A DNA stretch of 64,000 nucleotides from Amycolatopsis bullii (GTDB taxonomy: Bacteria > Actinomycetota > Actinomycetes > Mycobacteriales > Pseudonocardiaceae), in contig NZ_BNAW01000027.1 in assembly GCF_014654205.1 (NCBI RefSeq), forward strand, positions 1 to 64,000, read 5' to 3'. How positions within the stretch are numbered: the stretch's first letter is position 1; the number at the start of each line of letters is the position of its first letter. Positions 35,032 to 43,378 of this stretch are shown in pieces. Made by a program: the position numbers and the translations under genes. Under the pieces are notes generated by a model. It worked only from the letters and a program-made list of their open reading frames with translations. It had not been told where the DNA came from and did no database searches.

Positions 35032-35457
35032 TCACAAGCGACCCCAGCCGTTCTGGTCGATGAGCCGGCACGCGAACCACCAGGGCGAGGTGCCGAACGG
35101 ATCGGGCAGCGTCTGCGCCCGGTACCGGCCGTCGGCCTTGGCCAGTTCCGCACCGATCAGCGCCCGCTCGCGGCGCGGCAGCGCGCTCAGCATCTCCGCG
35201 AGCTCGAGCCGGTCCTGCAGCGGATCGCAAGCGGGGCACGGGCAGTCAGGCAGCGAGAGCCGTATGGGTGGCCGAGTCCGGTTCTGCCAGCGTCGGAGCG
35301 CACCGGCGACGGCACCCGGCACCAGACCGGCGTCCACTTCGGCGAAGGCGAGCTGCCGCTGCTCGCGGCGGGAGAGGTAAGGGATCTTGGCCGGCGGCGG
35401 TCCCGCGACGTCGAGTCGGCGGAGGCGGCGCAGCGTTCCGGGGCGCCTACGCGGCAT
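35032..35457 (-). CDS. Hypothetical protein of 141 aa
   Basis: I do not recognise this protein. It is basic at the N-terminus (PRRRPGTLRRLRRLD), has three clustered cysteines in LPDCPCPACDP, a predicted helical pair with LQDRLELAEMLSALPRRERA, and a Trp-rich end SPWWFACRLIDQNGWG. Codon use is like that of its neighbours. It lies between the nitrate operon promoter and the TIGR02569 gene, all on the minus strand, 51 bases downstream of the latter, so it may be cotranscribed with it. The cysteines could bind a metal; that is a guess. Confidence 0.6.
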   Translation of the reverse strand: MPRRRPGTLRRLRRLDVAGPPPAKIPYLSRREQRQLAFAEVDAGLVPGAVAGALRRWQNRTRPPIRLSLPDCPCPACDPLQDRLELAEMLSALPRRERALIGAELAKADGRYRAQTLPDPFGTSPWWFACRLIDQNGWGRL

Positions 35458-35508
35458 GGCCCTTTCGGTAGGTGATCACCCGGCCATCATCCCGGACGGC
35501 CGCGTGGG

Positions 35509-36306
35509 TCACAAGACCCCGGACACCTCGCGGGCCGCGGCGCGCAGGCCGTCCAGCGCTGCCTGCGTCGATTTCGGGTTCAGCGCGTTGGCCGCCAGCC
35601 GGAACAGCACCGCGCGCAGCAGCAACTGCGGCCACTCCGGCAGGTGGGCCCAGCGTTCGAGTAGGTCACGCCCCGCCCCACCCCACGCCAGCGCGTCCAC
35701 CGCGACGATCGCCGCGCCGTACTCACCGGGCCGGTAGTACGGCACGAAGTCGACCAGGCCCGGACTGGAATCGCCGTCGAACAGCAACCCGGCCAGCAAC
35801 TCGCCGTGGGCCACCTGCGACGGCAGCCCGATCGGGCGGCGAGCGGGCGCCAGGACCTCGAACCAGCGGCCGCCCTTCGTCTCCTCCAGGGGGACCTCGA
35901 GTTCCTCCCACGCCACGCGGTCGGCGACCGCATCGACGTCGGTACGGCTGTCGAGGAAGTCCGGCCGGGGCAGGCCGATCGTCGCGCGGTGCAGTTTCAC
36001 CGCCGCCAGCACCGAGGCGTCGCCGCGGTGCTCGTGCGTGCCGGACAGGAACCGCGACGCCGTCCAGCCGCCGACGATCCAGCGGCCGTCCGTCGACCGG
36101 ACCGGCTTGCCGACCCGCAGGCCCGGCTCGCGGACGTAGTCGAGCGCGTGCGCGGTCCACAGCGTCCGGACTTTGTCGGTGACCGGCTTGAACACGAGGT
36201 CGCCGCAGCGCCACGCCGTCGAATCCGGCAGGCGTTCGGCGGCGTCGGCGGGGCCGCCGAAGGCCGCGCAGACGTGCGCCGGGGGACGTTCGAGGGTTGA
36301 CCGCAC
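35509..36306 (-). CDS. TIGR02569 family protein (aminoglycoside-phosphotransferase-like fold)
   Basis: 265 aa from GTG 36306. The domain resembles the kinase-like APH fold: WRCGDLVFKPV with a Lys where the nucleotide-binding Lys would be, VAHGELLAGLLFDGDSSPGLVDF in the catalytic-loop/DFG-like place (HGxLxxxNxL-like). From memory it corresponds to mycobacterial Rv3205c, next to the moeB1 gene, the same order as here. The substrate is unknown. Confidence 0.8.
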   Translation of the reverse strand: MRSTLERPPAHVCAAFGGPADAAERLPDSTAWRCGDLVFKPVTDKVRTLWTAHALDYVREPGLRVGKPVRSTDGRWIVGGWTASRFLSGTHEHRGDASVLAAVKLHRATIGLPRPDFLDSRTDVDAVADRVAWEELEVPLEETKGGRWFEVLAPARRPIGLPSQVAHGELLAGLLFDGDSSPGLVDFVPYYRPGEYGAAIVAVDALAWGGAGRDLLERWAHLPEWPQLLLRAVLFRLAANALNPKSTQAALDGLRAAAREVSGVL

Positions 36307-36393
36307 GGCCGTGACGTTACCCGGCCGGGTGGGCCACGAATGAGAAGACGCGCTGCTCACACACGGTTTCCCGGCCGGGCAAAACACACACTG

Positions 36394-37569
36394 TCAGTAG
36401 GTCGGCAGGCTCGGGTCGATCTGCTTGGCCCAGGCGAGCACGCCGCCGCCGAGGTGCGTCGCGTCCTTGAAGCCGGCCGCGTGCAGGGCGGCGAGGGCCT
36501 CGGCGGACCGGGCACCCGACTTGCAGTGCAGGACGATCGGCTTGTCCTGCGGCAGCTCCGCGAGCGCCTCGCCCGAAAGGATCCGGTCCTTCGGGATCAG
36601 CGTCGCGCCCTTGATGTTGACAATCTCGTACTCGTGCGGCTCGCGGACGTCGATCAGCGCGAAGTTCTCGCCGCTGTCGAACTTGGCCTTGAGCTCGGCC
36701 GGGGTGATGGTGCTCCCCGAAGCAGCCGAAGCGGCCTCGTCCGAAACGACCCCGCAGAACGCCTCGTAGTCGATCAGCTCGGTGATCTTCGGCGTGTCCG
36801 GGTCCTTGCGGATCTTGACCTCGCGGTACTTCATCTCCAGCGCGTCGTAGCTGATCAGGCGGCCGAGCAGCGTCTCGCCGATGCCGGTGATGAGCTTGAT
36901 CGCCTCGGTGACCATGATCGAGCCGATGGACGCGCAGAGCACGCCCAGCACGCCACCCTCGGCGCAGGAGGGAACCATGCCCGGGGGCGGCGGCTCCGGG
37001 TAGAGGTCGCGGTAGTTGAGGCCCTTGCCGTTCGGCGCGTCTTCCCAGAACACGCTGACCTGGCCCTCGAACCGGAAGATCGAGCCCCAGACGTACGGCT
37101 TGCCCAGCAGCACGGCGGCGTCGTTGACCAGGTAGCGCGTGGCGAAGTTGTCGGTGCCGTCGACGATCAGGTCGTACTGCCCGAAGATCTCCAGCGCGTT
37201 CGACGAGTCCAGCCGGTCGGTGTGCAGGTGCACCTTCACCAGCGGGTTGATCTCGGCGATCGACTCCTGCGCGGACGCGGCCTTGAGCTTGCCGACGTCG
37301 GACTGGCCGTGGATGACCTGGCGCTGCAGGTTCGACTCGTCCACGACGTCGAAGTCGACGATGCCGAGCGTGCCGACCCCGGCGGCGGCCAGGTACAGCA
37401 GCGCGGGACTGCCGAGGCCGCCGGCCCCGATCACCAGGACCTTGGCGTTCTTCAGCCGCTTCTGCCCGTCCATCCCGACGTCCGGGATGATCAGGTGACG
37501 GCTGTAGCGGGCCACCTCTTCCTTGGTGAGCTCGGCAGCCGGCTCGACGAGCGGCGGCAGTGCTGACAT
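36394..37569 (-). CDS. moeZ: Adenylyltransferase/sulfurtransferase MoeZ (MoeB-rhodanese fusion)
   Basis: 391 aa from ATG 37569 with GGAGGA upstream. Residues 1 to about 270 are a ThiF/MoeB domain: nucleotide motif VIGAGGLGSPAL, DFDVVDESNLQRQ, DGTDNFATRY, and the catalytic-Cys region VPSCAEGGVLG. The C-terminal rhodanese has the active-site loop CKSGARS (Cys at about 349). It adenylates and sulfurates ubiquitin-like carriers (MoaD, CysO, ThiS type) for molybdopterin, cysteine or thiamin pathways. It would help supply molybdopterin to the nearby nitrate reductase, though its place is conserved in species without that operon. Confidence 0.93.
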   Translation of the reverse strand: MSALPPLVEPAAELTKEEVARYSRHLIIPDVGMDGQKRLKNAKVLVIGAGGLGSPALLYLAAAGVGTLGIVDFDVVDESNLQRQVIHGQSDVGKLKAASAQESIAEINPLVKVHLHTDRLDSSNALEIFGQYDLIVDGTDNFATRYLVNDAAVLLGKPYVWGSIFRFEGQVSVFWEDAPNGKGLNYRDLYPEPPPPGMVPSCAEGGVLGVLCASIGSIMVTEAIKLITGIGETLLGRLISYDALEMKYREVKIRKDPDTPKITELIDYEAFCGVVSDEAASAASGSTITPAELKAKFDSGENFALIDVREPHEYEIVNIKGATLIPKDRILSGEALAELPQDKPIVLHCKSGARSAEALAALHAAGFKDATHLGGGVLAWAKQIDPSLPTY

Positions 37570-37662
37570 GGGTCCTCCATCTCGCGCGCGTATCGCGTCC
37601 ATCCCACTATGCACAACGCGCGCAGGCAAATACGTCTTCCCGCGTCCACATGATGGGAGAAC

Positions 37663-38829
37663 TCAGGCGGCGGGCTTGGGGTTCGGCCACGCGTTGGGCA
37701 CGCAGGTGCGGCCGTCCTTGGCCACCTTGCCCTTGTCGCCGCCGGGGATGTCGTTGAGCATCGAGACGTAGTCGTCGGAGACCCCGAAGGACTGCTGCAT
37801 CATCACCGGCGCAGGCTGGCCTTCGCCGCCGCAGCCGACGTGCTGGTTGCCCAGGGCGTGCCCGACCTCGTGGTTGATGGCGTACTGCCGGTAGCCGGTC
37901 ATATCCGCGTTGAACGCCTTGGCGCCGCGCACCCAGCGGGCCAGGTTGATCAGCACGCGGCCGAGGCTCTTGCGGTAGCAGGAGGCCTCGAACTTGATCT
38001 GGAAGCCGCAGGCGTCCGGCCGGTGGGTGGTCTCCGGCGTGGTGAGGCTCACCTTGAAGGACGGGTTCGGGAAGCTGCCGTCCACCCGCTGGAACGCGAT
38101 CTTGCCGTCCCAGGTCCAGCCCTGCGTCGGGTTCGACAGCGTGCCCTGCACGGCCGCGGCGAAGGCGTCGTCCCCGGCGTAGCTCGACGGGTCGATGCCG
38201 TCCTCGACCTCGACGGTGTAGGTGTACAGCTTCCCGTTGCCGATCTTCGGGCCGCTGCCCGGGACGACGTGCCACTTGCCGGCGCCGGCCTGGGTGAACG
38301 GGATGCCCTCGGGCAGGTCCGCGGTCGGCACCTTGAGGTCGACCGGGGTGGCCGGGTTCTCCGGGATGGCCTGCTCGCCGTTGCCGTCGATCGCGCCGCC
38401 GGAGCTGTCGCCGCCCGCGGACTCGACGCCGGACCCGGTGGCGCCCGCGCCCTGCTCGGCGATCGGCTGGGCCGGGCTGTTGGCCGTGTTGACCACGACG
38501 AGCACGGTCAGCACGACCAGGATCGGCAGGGCGTAGACGCGCCAGCCGTAGGTCTTCGTCAGCTTCGCGATGCCCGACTTCGGCGGTTCTTCGGCCTGCT
38601 TCTCGGCCTTGACCTCGACGTGCGGCTTCCAGGAGGCGCTCAGCGGCTCGGCACTGGTCCGCCGCCCGCCGGGGCGGTAGCGGTCCTCCTCGAGGCGCTG
38701 GGCCGCCGCTTTCGACGGGCGGTACTGCCCGGTGCGGGGGTGGTCGTCGGCGTCCGGGGTCCGGCGGGCTGACGCGCGGTGGGGCGGCCGGCGATCTTCG
38801 CCTCGCGCGTCCTGCTTCACCCGGTCCAC
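37663..38829 (-). CDS. DUF3152 protein, membrane-anchored putative zinc metalloprotease
   Basis: 388 aa from GTG 38829 (GTG 38820 also possible). A charged cytoplasmic region of about 95 residues, one membrane helix (about 98-115), a Gly/Ser/Ala-rich linker, then the DUF3152 domain. This carries HEVGHALGNQH, a complete HExxHxxGxxH zinc site of the metzincin type, with a Met-containing stretch PVMMQQSFG downstream as possible Met-turn. Conserved cysteines lie in DACGFQ, ASCYRKS and HVGCGGEG. It is the counterpart of mycobacterial Rv3207c, from memory. Proteolysis has not been shown for the family as far as I know. Confidence 0.85.
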   Translation of the reverse strand: MDRVKQDARGEDRRPPHRASARRTPDADDHPRTGQYRPSKAAAQRLEEDRYRPGGRRTSAEPLSASWKPHVEVKAEKQAEEPPKSGIAKLTKTYGWRVYALPILVVLTVLVVVNTANSPAQPIAEQGAGATGSGVESAGGDSSGGAIDGNGEQAIPENPATPVDLKVPTADLPEGIPFTQAGAGKWHVVPGSGPKIGNGKLYTYTVEVEDGIDPSSYAGDDAFAAAVQGTLSNPTQGWTWDGKIAFQRVDGSFPNPSFKVSLTTPETTHRPDACGFQIKFEASCYRKSLGRVLINLARWVRGAKAFNADMTGYRQYAINHEVGHALGNQHVGCGGEGQPAPVMMQQSFGVSDDYVSMLNDIPGGDKGKVAKDGRTCVPNAWPNPKPAA

Positions 38830-38910
38830 CGCACCAGGGTGCCACAGCGGCGCGGCATCGCTCTCGCCGACTGGCGGATCATCGAGTGAACTCGGCGTCG
38901 CCCGATCGGG

Positions 38911-39888
38911 CTACCAGGTGCCCGCTTCGACGTGCTCCCACATGCCCAGCACGGCCTTCGCGACGACGACCGGACGCTCCATCTGGGCCACGTGCCCGGT
39001 GCGCGGGAGCACGAGCAGGCGGGCCCGCGGGATCGCCCGGGCGGTCCGCACGGCGCGTTTCACCGAGATGACGCGGTCCTCGCGACCCCAGACGACCAGC
39101 GTCGGCGCCTTGACGAGCGGCGCGACCGACCACAGCGACGCCTTTCCCAGCGTCGACCAGGCCCGGAAGATGGCGAACGTGCTGCGTGCCATCGCGGGCG
39201 CGGCCCAGGCGAACCCGGCGCGGGCGCCGTGTTCCTCGGTCAGCTCGTCCAGACGGCTCTCGGGGAACCGCGACGGGTCGGCGAAGCACAGCTTGATGAC
39301 CTGCGCGGCGCGTTCCCGCGGCCCGAGCGCGGCCAGCTGGGCCCGCACGCGCGCGCCGACCAGCGGCAGGTAGGCGAACGCCATCCGCGGGTCCGACAGC
39401 CGCCGCGGGTCGAGGCGCAGGTCCGGTACCGCGGGCGAGATCAGGGTCAGCGTCTTGACCAGCTCCGGCTTCTGCGCCGCGACGAGCAGGGCGATCGCGC
39501 CGCCCATGGAGTTGCCGAACAGGTGCACCGGCCCGCCGACGGTCTCGATGTGCCTGACCACGACGTCCGCGTGCGCCTGGAGCGTGAAGTCGAAGCCTTC
39601 TTCGGGCTCGGAGTTGCCGAACCCGGGCAGGTCGATCGCCGTGCCGCCGGCGACCGGCGCGAGCAGCGCGGCCAGGTCGGTCCAGTTCGTCGACGAGCCG
39701 CCGAGGCCGTGGACGTAGACCGCGGGCACGCCGTCCGGACCCGGCGTGCGGCGGACGTGCAGGCGGGCGGTGCCGACCTCTTCGAAGGCCGCCGGCCAGG
39801 GCGCCGGGAGCGGGTCGAGCGACGGCAGGGCCCTGGTCGAGAGCGGCACGTGGGTCAGCGGCGACCGGGCCTGCACGGGGGTGTCCAC
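38911..39888 (-). CDS. Alpha/beta hydrolase
   Basis: 325 aa from GTG 39888. Oxyanion loop VYVHGLGGSSTNW, nucleophile elbow GNSMGG, acid in VVWGREDRVIS and His in RTGHVAQME, a complete triad. It ends 82 bases before the DUF3152 gene on the same strand and is divergent from the TetR gene at 40002. An esterase or C-C hydrolase acting on a hydrophobic substrate is likely; nothing narrows it further. Confidence 0.85.
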   Translation of the reverse strand: MDTPVQARSPLTHVPLSTRALPSLDPLPAPWPAAFEEVGTARLHVRRTPGPDGVPAVYVHGLGGSSTNWTDLAALLAPVAGGTAIDLPGFGNSEPEEGFDFTLQAHADVVVRHIETVGGPVHLFGNSMGGAIALLVAAQKPELVKTLTLISPAVPDLRLDPRRLSDPRMAFAYLPLVGARVRAQLAALGPRERAAQVIKLCFADPSRFPESRLDELTEEHGARAGFAWAAPAMARSTFAIFRAWSTLGKASLWSVAPLVKAPTLVVWGREDRVISVKRAVRTARAIPRARLLVLPRTGHVAQMERPVVVAKAVLGMWEHVEAGTW

Positions 39889-40001
39889 GAGTCCAGAATG
39901 CCCGACCCTTGGCGCGGCACACGTACCGGCGAGTAATCTTCAGGGCGACTTCACGCGGTGGCGACCCCGCCCGTCGAAGAAGCGATGACGGGAGGACGAG
40001 C

Positions 40002-40628
40002 ATGACGGAGATGACGCGGCTGCAGCAACGTGGGGTGCGGCTGCCCCGGACCGAGCGCCGGGCCCAGCTCCTCGCCGCGGCGCAGCGGGTCTTCGCCGAG
40101 AACGGCTACCACGCCGCCGCGATGGACGAGATCGCCGAGGTCGCGGGCGTCTCGAAGCCGGTGCTGTACCAGCACTTCCCCGGCAAGCTGGACCTGTACA
40201 TCGCGCTGCTGGAAAGCCACGTCGACGAGCTGGTCAAGCGCGTCCAGAACGCGCTGGACTCGACGACGGAGAACAAGCAGCGCGTCCCGGCGACGGTCGG
40301 CGCGTTCTTCGACTTCGTCAGCAACGACGCGGGCGCGTTCCGGATGGTGTTCGAGTCCGACCTGCGTGGCGAGCCGGCGGTCCAGGAAGCGGTCGACCGG
40401 GCGACGTCGGCGAGCGTGGACGCGATCACCGAGACGATCACGGCGGACGCGGGCCTCGACGAGGACAAGGCGCGGCTGCTGGCGGTCGGGCTGGTCGGGA
40501 TGAGCCAGGTCAGCGCGCGGTTCTGGCTGGCCCACCACCAGTCGATGAGCCGCGAGGAGGCGGTGGCCCTGACGGCCAACCTCGCCTGGCGCGGCATCGG
40601 CGGCGGCTTCCCGCTCAAGGACTCCTGA
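40002..40628 (+). CDS. TetR family transcriptional regulator
   Basis: 208 aa from ATG 40002 with GGAGGACGAG upstream. N-terminal TetR helix-turn-helix: AAAQRVFAENGYHAAAMDEI and VAGVSKPVLYQHFPGKLDLY. The C-terminal domain is helical and ligand-binding. It occupies the position of mycobacterial Rv3208 (from memory), divergent from hydrolase/DUF3152 genes and followed at a distance by DUF3107. Two large palindromes follow its stop. Confidence 0.92.
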   Translation: MTEMTRLQQRGVRLPRTERRAQLLAAAQRVFAENGYHAAAMDEIAEVAGVSKPVLYQHFPGKLDLYIALLESHVDELVKRVQNALDSTTENKQRVPATVGAFFDFVSNDAGAFRMVFESDLRGEPAVQEAVDRATSASVDAITETITADAGLDEDKARLLAVGLVGMSQVSARFWLAHHQSMSREEAVALTANLAWRGIGGGFPLKDS

Positions 40629-40654
40629 CCGGCCGGCCTCAGCCCAGCCGGTTG

Positions 40655-40696
40655 TGAACTATCCGGTTAGTCCAGCTGGACTAACCGGATAGTTCA
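40655..40696. terminator. Perfect 42-nt palindrome in a convergent junction
   Basis: Arms starting TGAACTATCCGGTTAGTCC are matched base for base by the second half; the centre is AGCT, so there is no loop beyond what folding needs. It lies 26 bases after the TetR stop. The outer TGAACTATCCGG equals the repeat core of the adnA/adnB array. A bidirectional terminator is likely; DNA cruciform formation is possible. Confidence 0.85.
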
Positions 40697-40702
40697 TGGT
40701 CC

Positions 40703-40752
40703 CTGTGTACTAACTGGGGAGTTCCTGCCCGAACTCACCAGTTAGTACACAG
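40703..40752. terminator. Second near-perfect 50-nt palindrome
   Basis: The left arm begins CTGTGTACTAACTGG and ends with GAGTTC; the right arm begins GAACTC and ends CCAGTTAGTACACAG, with one mismatched pair and a 6-nt loop (40725-40730). It ends two bases before the hydrolase stop codon region. The GAACTCACCAG part is again related to the adnA/adnB repeat. Confidence 0.85.
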
Positions 40753-40753
40753 C

Positions 40754-41647
40754 TCAACGCGCGGCGGCGACCCGAACCAGGGCGGAAATCCGGCGAGCGA
40801 CCTCGAAGGGCCGTTCCTGCGGGAGCATGTGCCCAGCGCCGGGGAACCGGACGAACTCGGCGTGCGGCAGCTCGTCCGCGATCACCTTCGCGTGCGGCAG
40901 CGGGCACAGCCGGTCCTTCTCCCCCGCCAGCACCACCGACGGCACGTCGCACAACGCGCCCAGCCCGCCGACCCCGCGGTGGGCCGCGATCGCGTCCAGG
41001 AACATCCCCGCGCTCGCCGGGTGCGCGCGCAGCAGCTGCTCGACGACGCTGTCGACCTGCGCCCGCCCCGGCCGGACACCGAACACCAGCCGCCGGGCAC
41101 CCGAACGCACCAGCCCCGGCCGCAGCCGCAGCGTGTCCGACCGCAACCGGGCCAGCAGCCGGGCCACCCGTGGCTCGAAGCGCGTCACGCTCCGGCCGAC
41201 CAGGCCCGGGAACCCGAGCGTCAGCTGGTCCATGTCCCCCGACGACGTCGCGACGAACGCCGCGCCCGCCAGCCGCTCCCGGACCAGGGCCGGGTGCCGC
41301 TCGGCCAGCACCATCAGCGTCATGCCGCCCATCGAGTGCCCGGCCAGCACCAGCGGCCCGTCCGGGACGCGGTCGGCGATCAGCTCGGCCAGGTCGTCGG
41401 CGAGCCGGGCGATCGTGGCGCCCCCGGGCCGGGCGGGCGCCGAGCCGCCGTGTCCGCGCAGGTCGTAGCGCAGCACGCGCAGACCGGGATCGAGGTGCGG
41501 CAGCACGAAGTCCCACGTCCGGTGGTCCTGCGTCCAGCCGTGGACGAGCACCAGCGTGACGGCGGAGTCCGCGGGCCCCGACTGCGAAACGTGCAGCGCA
41601 GCGCCGTCACTCGTGACGAACCGCTCGGGCGACAGGACGGTCGTCAT
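40754..41647 (-). CDS. Alpha/beta hydrolase coupled to the AurF-like gene
   Basis: 297 aa from ATG 41647, overlapping the AurF-like gene stop by four bases. VLVHGWTQDHRTW (oxyanion), GHSMGG (nucleophile), VVLAGEKDRLCP (acid) and GAGHMLPQE (His) give a full triad. The start fits MTTVLSPERFVTSDGAALHV. The coupling suggests it processes a product or substrate of the diiron enzyme, perhaps an ester or lipid; that is inference. Confidence 0.87.
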   Translation of the reverse strand: MTTVLSPERFVTSDGAALHVSQSGPADSAVTLVLVHGWTQDHRTWDFVLPHLDPGLRVLRYDLRGHGGSAPARPGGATIARLADDLAELIADRVPDGPLVLAGHSMGGMTLMVLAERHPALVRERLAGAAFVATSSGDMDQLTLGFPGLVGRSVTRFEPRVARLLARLRSDTLRLRPGLVRSGARRLVFGVRPGRAQVDSVVEQLLRAHPASAGMFLDAIAAHRGVGGLGALCDVPSVVLAGEKDRLCPLPHAKVIADELPHAEFVRFPGAGHMLPQERPFEVARRISALVRVAAAR

Positions 41648-42552
41648 CGGGCCGCCGGGAGCAGGAACGACTTGCGCCAGAAGTACTTCCCGGGCAGTCC
41701 GACCAGGCCGGACTCCTGCAGGAACGGCATGATCTTTTCCCCGGCCCAGGCGATCGTCCCCTGCCAGTGCGGGTTGTTCAGCGCCGCCTCGACGCCGTCG
41801 CGCGGGCGGATGCCGACCGCCTTGTAGACGTCCGGGTTGATGAACGCCCGCGTCACGAAGTAGGAGATCAGCGCGATGATGAACTGCTGGTAGGCGATTT
41901 CGGCCTTCGACAGCTTCGCCATGCCGCGCGTGACCTCTTCGCGGGCGAAGGTGACGTGCCGGGCCTCTTCCAGAACGTGGATCCGGTTGACCATCCGGAC
42001 CAGCGGCTGGACGCCTTCGTCGTTCATCTGCTCGCGCTGCAGCCGGTCCAGGACCTCCTCGGCGACCAGGATCGCGCCGTAGCGCGCCGGGCCGTAGGAG
42101 ATCGTCGGCATCAGCTTGGCCAGGCGCCGCAGCCACGGCACCGGGCCGTACGCCGGGCAGCCGATCCGTGACGCCATCCGCGCGAACATCGTCGAGTGCC
42201 GGCATTCGTCGGCGATTTCGGTGAGCGCGAACTGGGCGTGCGCGGACGTCGGGTCCTGCTCGTAGACCTCCTTGAGCAGCATCTGCATGAGGAGGATTTC
42301 GAACCACAGCCCGGTGGTCGCGACGCTCGCGACCTCGTGCTTGCCCAGCTCGATGCGCTGCTCGGGGGTCAGCTTGTCCCAGAGTTCGGTGCCGTAGAGC
42401 GAAGACCGCTCTTCGAGGATGAACCGCTTGCCCTCGACCAGCGGCGCGGTCCAGTCGATGTCGACGTCGGGGTCGTAGAACTTGTTCGCCGACGACTTCA
42501 GCAGGCGGTCCGCGGTCTTCTCGCGATCCGGTTCCTTCAGCGTCCGCGTCAT
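41644..42552 (-). CDS. AurF-like diiron oxygenase
   Basis: 302 aa from ATG 42552. The metal ligands of the p-aminobenzoate N-oxygenase (AurF) family are visible: Glu in LGKHEVASVATTG, E-x-x-D-E-C-R-H in LTEIADECRHSTMF, Glu in ILVAEEVLD and EEARHVTFAREE. The family contains N-oxygenases and membrane-lipid-like oxygenases; the actinobacterial subgroup linked with TetR regulators and hydrolases is not characterised to my knowledge. A palindromic operator lies between it and the divergent TetR gene. Confidence 0.85.
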   Translation of the reverse strand: MTRTLKEPDREKTADRLLKSSANKFYDPDVDIDWTAPLVEGKRFILEERSSLYGTELWDKLTPEQRIELGKHEVASVATTGLWFEILLMQMLLKEVYEQDPTSAHAQFALTEIADECRHSTMFARMASRIGCPAYGPVPWLRRLAKLMPTISYGPARYGAILVAEEVLDRLQREQMNDEGVQPLVRMVNRIHVLEEARHVTFAREEVTRGMAKLSKAEIAYQQFIIALISYFVTRAFINPDVYKAVGIRPRDGVEAALNNPHWQGTIAWAGEKIMPFLQESGLVGLPGKYFWRKSFLLPAAR

Positions 42553-42583
42553 TGCCGACACCCCTTCCGAGATGTGTAACTTG

Positions 42584-42598
42584 AGGTAACAGTTACCT
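42584..42598. promoter_or_regulatory. TetR operator between AurF-like and TetR genes
   Basis: AGGTAAC, one base, GTTACCT is a perfect palindrome; a further GTAAC lies 7 bases outside it (42576-42580). It is 31 bases from the AurF-like start and 9 from the TetR start, a position that would repress both. Confidence 0.75.
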
Positions 42599-42607
42599 GT
42601 GCGTAGC

Positions 42608-43378
42608 ATGACCCTCGTGATCGAACGTGTCAAGCGCTCCAGCAAGCAGGCCGGCAAGTCCTCCCGCGGCGAGGAGGCGACCGGCGACGCCCGGCGCGAC
42701 CGGTGGCGCAAGCACCGCATCGCCCGGCGCAAGGAGTTCGTCGAGGCCGCGCTGCGGGCGCTCGACACGCACGGCCCCGACCTGGGCATGGAGGACGTCG
42801 CCGCCGAAGCCGGCGTCACGAAACCGGTGCTGTACCGGCACTTCGACGACAAGGCCGACCTCTACGTGGCGCTCGGCCAGCGCGGCACGGAAATCCTCTT
42901 CGAGCGGCTGATCCCGGCGATCAACGCCGAGCTGGCGCCGGTGCCGCGGATCCGGATGGCCCTCGACGCGTTCTTCACGGTCATCGAGGAGCACCCGAAC
43001 CTCTACCGGCTGCTCGCGCACGGGCGGCCGGAGAAGCCGGTGTCGTCGGACGTCGTGGCCGAGGACAAGGAACTGATCGCGACGGCGCTGACCGCCCTGC
43101 TCGGCGACTACATGCGGATGTTCAACATGGACTCCGGCGCGGCCGAGCCGTGGGCGCACGGCATCGTCGGCATGGTCCAGAACACCGGCGAGTGGTGGCT
43201 GGACCGCCGCTCGATGAGCCGCGACGCGGTCGTGGAGTACCTGACTCAGATCATCTGGGCGGCCATCGACGGGCTGACCCGCCAGAACGGCGTGGTCATC
43301 GACCCGAACCTGCCCCTGGAAGCCAACAAGGTGGTCCAGCTGGGCCGCACTTCGGAGTCGTTGGAGGAAACCTCATGA
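42608..43378 (+). CDS. TetR family regulator, divergent from the AurF-like operon
   Basis: 256 aa from ATG 42608 (GTG 42599 or GTG 42617 are alternatives). A basic N-terminal extension of about 40 residues precedes the helix-turn-helix region FVEAALRALDTHGPDLGMED and EAGVTKPVLYRHFDDKADLY. The C-terminal domain is long for a TetR protein, with MVQNTGEWWLDRRSMSR and IIWAAIDGLTRQNG. Probable repressor of the AurF-like/hydrolase operon and of itself via 42584-42598. Its stop overlaps the DUF4873 start (ATGA). Confidence 0.9.
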   Translation: MTLVIERVKRSSKQAGKSSRGEEATGDARRDRWRKHRIARRKEFVEAALRALDTHGPDLGMEDVAAEAGVTKPVLYRHFDDKADLYVALGQRGTEILFERLIPAINAELAPVPRIRMALDAFFTVIEEHPNLYRLLAHGRPEKPVSSDVVAEDKELIATALTALLGDYMRMFNMDSGAAEPWAHGIVGMVQNTGEWWLDRRSMSRDAVVEYLTQIIWAAIDGLTRQNGVVIDPNLPLEANKVVQLGRTSESLEETS

